Below, one piece after another: positions 62,284 through 64,000 of a stretch of DNA of 64,000 nt. The position numbers and the translations under genes are program-made. Within the stretch, counting starts at the first letter, position 1, and the number at the start of each line of letters is the position of its first letter. A model generated the notes under the pieces. It searched no databases. It was not told where the DNA came from and saw only the letters and a list, made by a program, of their open reading frames with translations. This stretch comes from Trochalopteron elliotii (taxonomy: Eukaryota > Chordata > Aves > Passeriformes > Leiothrichidae): NCBI GenBank assembly GCA_024734555.1, contig JANPWX010000449.1:5483066-5547065 (forward strand), given 5' to 3'.

Positions 62284-63229
62284 GCCTAGTTTATTACATA
62301 CAACTATTAAACCTTCCTATGACTCAGAAAGGCCTCTAACAAAACTGAAGTAGCTGAGCCTGCTGTCACCTGGAGGAAAGAAAAAAAAATCAATTCGGTA
62401 TCTCAGACAACATTTCGTAAAATTCAGTGAAAGTTCTTGATTTTCTTTCAAGTACCTTCCATAGACTCACTTAGTGTAGCCCTTTGGCACAACTAATGGC
62501 ATAGGTGAGGATACTGAACAACTCAACAAGTTTGTCTTGCCTTTTGGGTCTCTCCTGACAGGCAGGAGGAGTGAAAAGAGAAAAACTTATAACCAAAAGA
62601 GAAGATGAGGTTTTGTCCACTGGAATAAGGCTCTGCTTGGCCAGCACACACCATCACATAGTCCAGCAGCCAGACTACAGCTTACAAGCACGAGGCTGGC
62701 AGGAAAGCCAGCATTTCCTTGGTTGATAAATCTGATGCAATAACTATTAATGACCAAACTCATGCCTTTAAAAAAGCCTTTTTAACAGGGACTGTTTCCC
62801 CCCCCAGAGGGAAAGTGAAGATGTAAGTAGAAGTCTGAGGATGTAGTCCTGCTCTCCTGGAAGGCAGTGCCTCTCCAGCACCAGCTTGTCTGCACATCTT
62901 GGTAGATTTTTTCCCACAAGTTTTCCATGCTTAACTAGAGCTCATATTTCAAGAGATATACCTGAATGGGTCTCTATGCTAAGCTGATTCACGGAAGGAG
63001 GAAATGGGGATATTGGTGTTTCTGGACTCCACTTCTCATTTCAGTTACATTGTTCTATTACCTTTGCTATCCCTCACGACCTGTCCTCCGTAACGATGCT
63101 GATCGAAGACTACAAAACAGATGAAGTGCAGGGGAAAGAATAGAAAACAGAAGAACAAAAAAGCCGACTGCACGTGTTTATGTGTGAGAGCACAGTCCTA
63201 CTTCAACAGAGTCAAAACGTCACTCGCTA

Positions 63230-63395
63230 ATTCCCCGCTCAGCGGAGGCGACCCTGAGCGCCCTCGCCCAGCAGCATCCGCAGGCTGCGGCTCGGCGGCG
63301 CTCCGGGAGCAGCCCCGGCATCAGAGCGCCGCTCCCGGGGCAGCGGCCGGAGCTCCCCCGGGCTCCCCTGTGCTTGTACGTGGTGCTGTTATCTC
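63230..63395. promoter_or_regulatory. CpG-rich block, probable part of the SLC35F2 promoter CpG island
   Basis: GC content and CpG density rise abruptly here relative to the flanking AT-rich DNA, with many CG dinucleotides and blocks such as GGCTCGGCGGCGC. It abuts the assembly gap, as expected for a GC-rich promoter or first exon that sequenced poorly. Neither strand shows a recognisable N-terminus of SLC35F2 or of RAB39A, the next gene in human. It may be 5'UTR, proximal promoter or the start of intron 1. Confidence 0.55.
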
Positions 63396-63765
63396 NNNNN
63401 NNNNNNNNNNNNNNNNNNNNNNNNNNNNNNNNNNNNNNNNNNNNNNNNNNNNNNNNNNNNNNNNNNNNNNNNNNNNNNNNNNNNNNNNNNNNNNNNNNNN
63501 NNNNNNNNNNNNNNNNNNNNNNNNNNNNNNNNNNNNNNNNNNNNNNNNNNNNNNNNNNNNNNNNNNNNNNNNNNNNNNNNNNNNNNNNNNNNNNNNNNNN
63601 NNNNNNNNNNNNNNNNNNNNNNNNNNNNNNNNNNNNNNNNNNNNNNNNNNNNNNNNNNNNNNNNNNNNNNNNNNNNNNNNNNNNNNNNNNNNNNNNNNNN
63701 NNNNNNNNNNNNNNNNNNNNNNNNNNNNNNNNNNNNNNNNNNNNNNNNNNNNNNNNNNNNNNNNN
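63396..63765. other. Assembly gap (370 N)
   Basis: Undetermined bases. The 151-251-codon frames spanning it are artefacts of reading through N. Because the left flank is a CpG island, the gap is the leading candidate location for SLC35F2 exon 1. Confidence 1.
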
Positions 63766-64000
63766 ACCACTAAGGTATTGGCTACGTGGGAGAGGACCCC
63801 AAATACCCTCTTTGACTCTGATGCTGTGATGTTAAAGGTCATTATAAAAGAAAAGCAGTATAACTATATGTTTTGAAAGCATTCATAAATATACTTCTAT
63901 ATTTATAATATATATAGCCATTTTTATTACACTGAGATTTTATGTATTTTTTCTCTGCTTGTATAATAGAATAGTTTATTGGTATTTTAATTTTGAATTT
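63766..64000. other. AT-rich sequence after the gap
   Basis: 235 bp, strongly AT-rich (TA-rich around 63885-63920), no feature recognised. The CpG richness does not continue on this side. Confidence 0.7.

Larger units (their letters stand above)
57586..63229 (-). other. SLC35F2: Presumed SLC35F2 intron 1 (3' part)
   Basis: Upstream of exon 2. It contains a CR1 fragment (58100-58282), an inexact-centre palindrome (58322-58342) and an A/C-only tract (62164-62283). I looked for a minus-strand exon ending TG|GT with a mammal-like SLC35F2 N-terminus and did not find one. Confidence 0.6.

Noticed and set aside
62107..62353. Lys/Asn/Pro-rich frames of 60-66 codons
   Set aside because: They are direct translations of the A/C-only low-complexity tract.
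63230..63395. First exon of RAB39A, the neighbour expected to the right
   Set aside because: No small-GTPase start or P-loop is encoded on the plus strand here. That gene would lie beyond the window.
63121..63876. Frames of 151-251 codons near the window end on both strands
   Set aside because: They exist only because undetermined bases are read as open. The real sequence either side is short and shows no family.

Overview
The window is vertebrate nuclear DNA from a bird, most likely a songbird (passerine). The evidence is the repeats. There are many 3' fragments of CR1 LINEs, a SINE whose tRNA-Ile head is joined to a CR1-like tail (the architecture of TguSINE1, known from zebra finch), a complete 724-bp solo LTR of an endogenous retrovirus, and a fragment of a second avian ERV LTR. 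Genes have introns with GT-AG borders, and nothing bacterial or plasmid-like is present.

Two protein genes can be supported, both on the minus strand. At the left end is sarcolipin (SLN), a 31-residue muscle membrane peptide that inhibits and uncouples the SERCA calcium pump. Its whole coding sequence lies in one exon (3431-3526), with a clear splice acceptor upstream and a poly(A) signal downstream. At the right end is SLC35F2, a ten-helix transporter of the drug/metabolite transporter superfamily. Seven coding exons lie between 44453 and 57585 and join in perfect reading phase to give 348 codons from the first TM segment to the stop. The first coding exon (about 35-40 codons in mammals) is not visible. 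It probably lies in the 370-bp run of Ns at 63396-63765, beside a CpG-rich block at 63230-63395, or beyond the window. The order SLN then SLC35F2 on the same strand matches human 11q22.3.

Layout: 1-1506, two CR1 fragments; about 2970-3633, SLN coding exon and 3'UTR; 3634 to about 7300, presumed SLN intron with one CR1 and a tentative 5' exon; 7300-43300, a roughly 36-kb gene desert holding one CR1, the solo LTR, the SINE, an LTR scrap, short tandem duplications and several perfect inverted repeats; about 43312-57585, SLC35F2; 57586-63395, presumed intron 1 with one CR1 and a 120-nt tract of only A and C; then the CpG block, the assembly gap and 235 bp of AT-rich sequence.

I found no undescribed multi-gene system. 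The points most worth a second look are the sarcolipin ending KSYQD instead of the mammalian RSYQY, two strong short hairpins (15-bp and 14-bp perfect stems), a cluster of four GATA sites in 35 bp inside an SLC35F2 intron, and the missing SLC35F2 first exon. The large majority of open reading frames in this window are chance frames in non-coding DNA.
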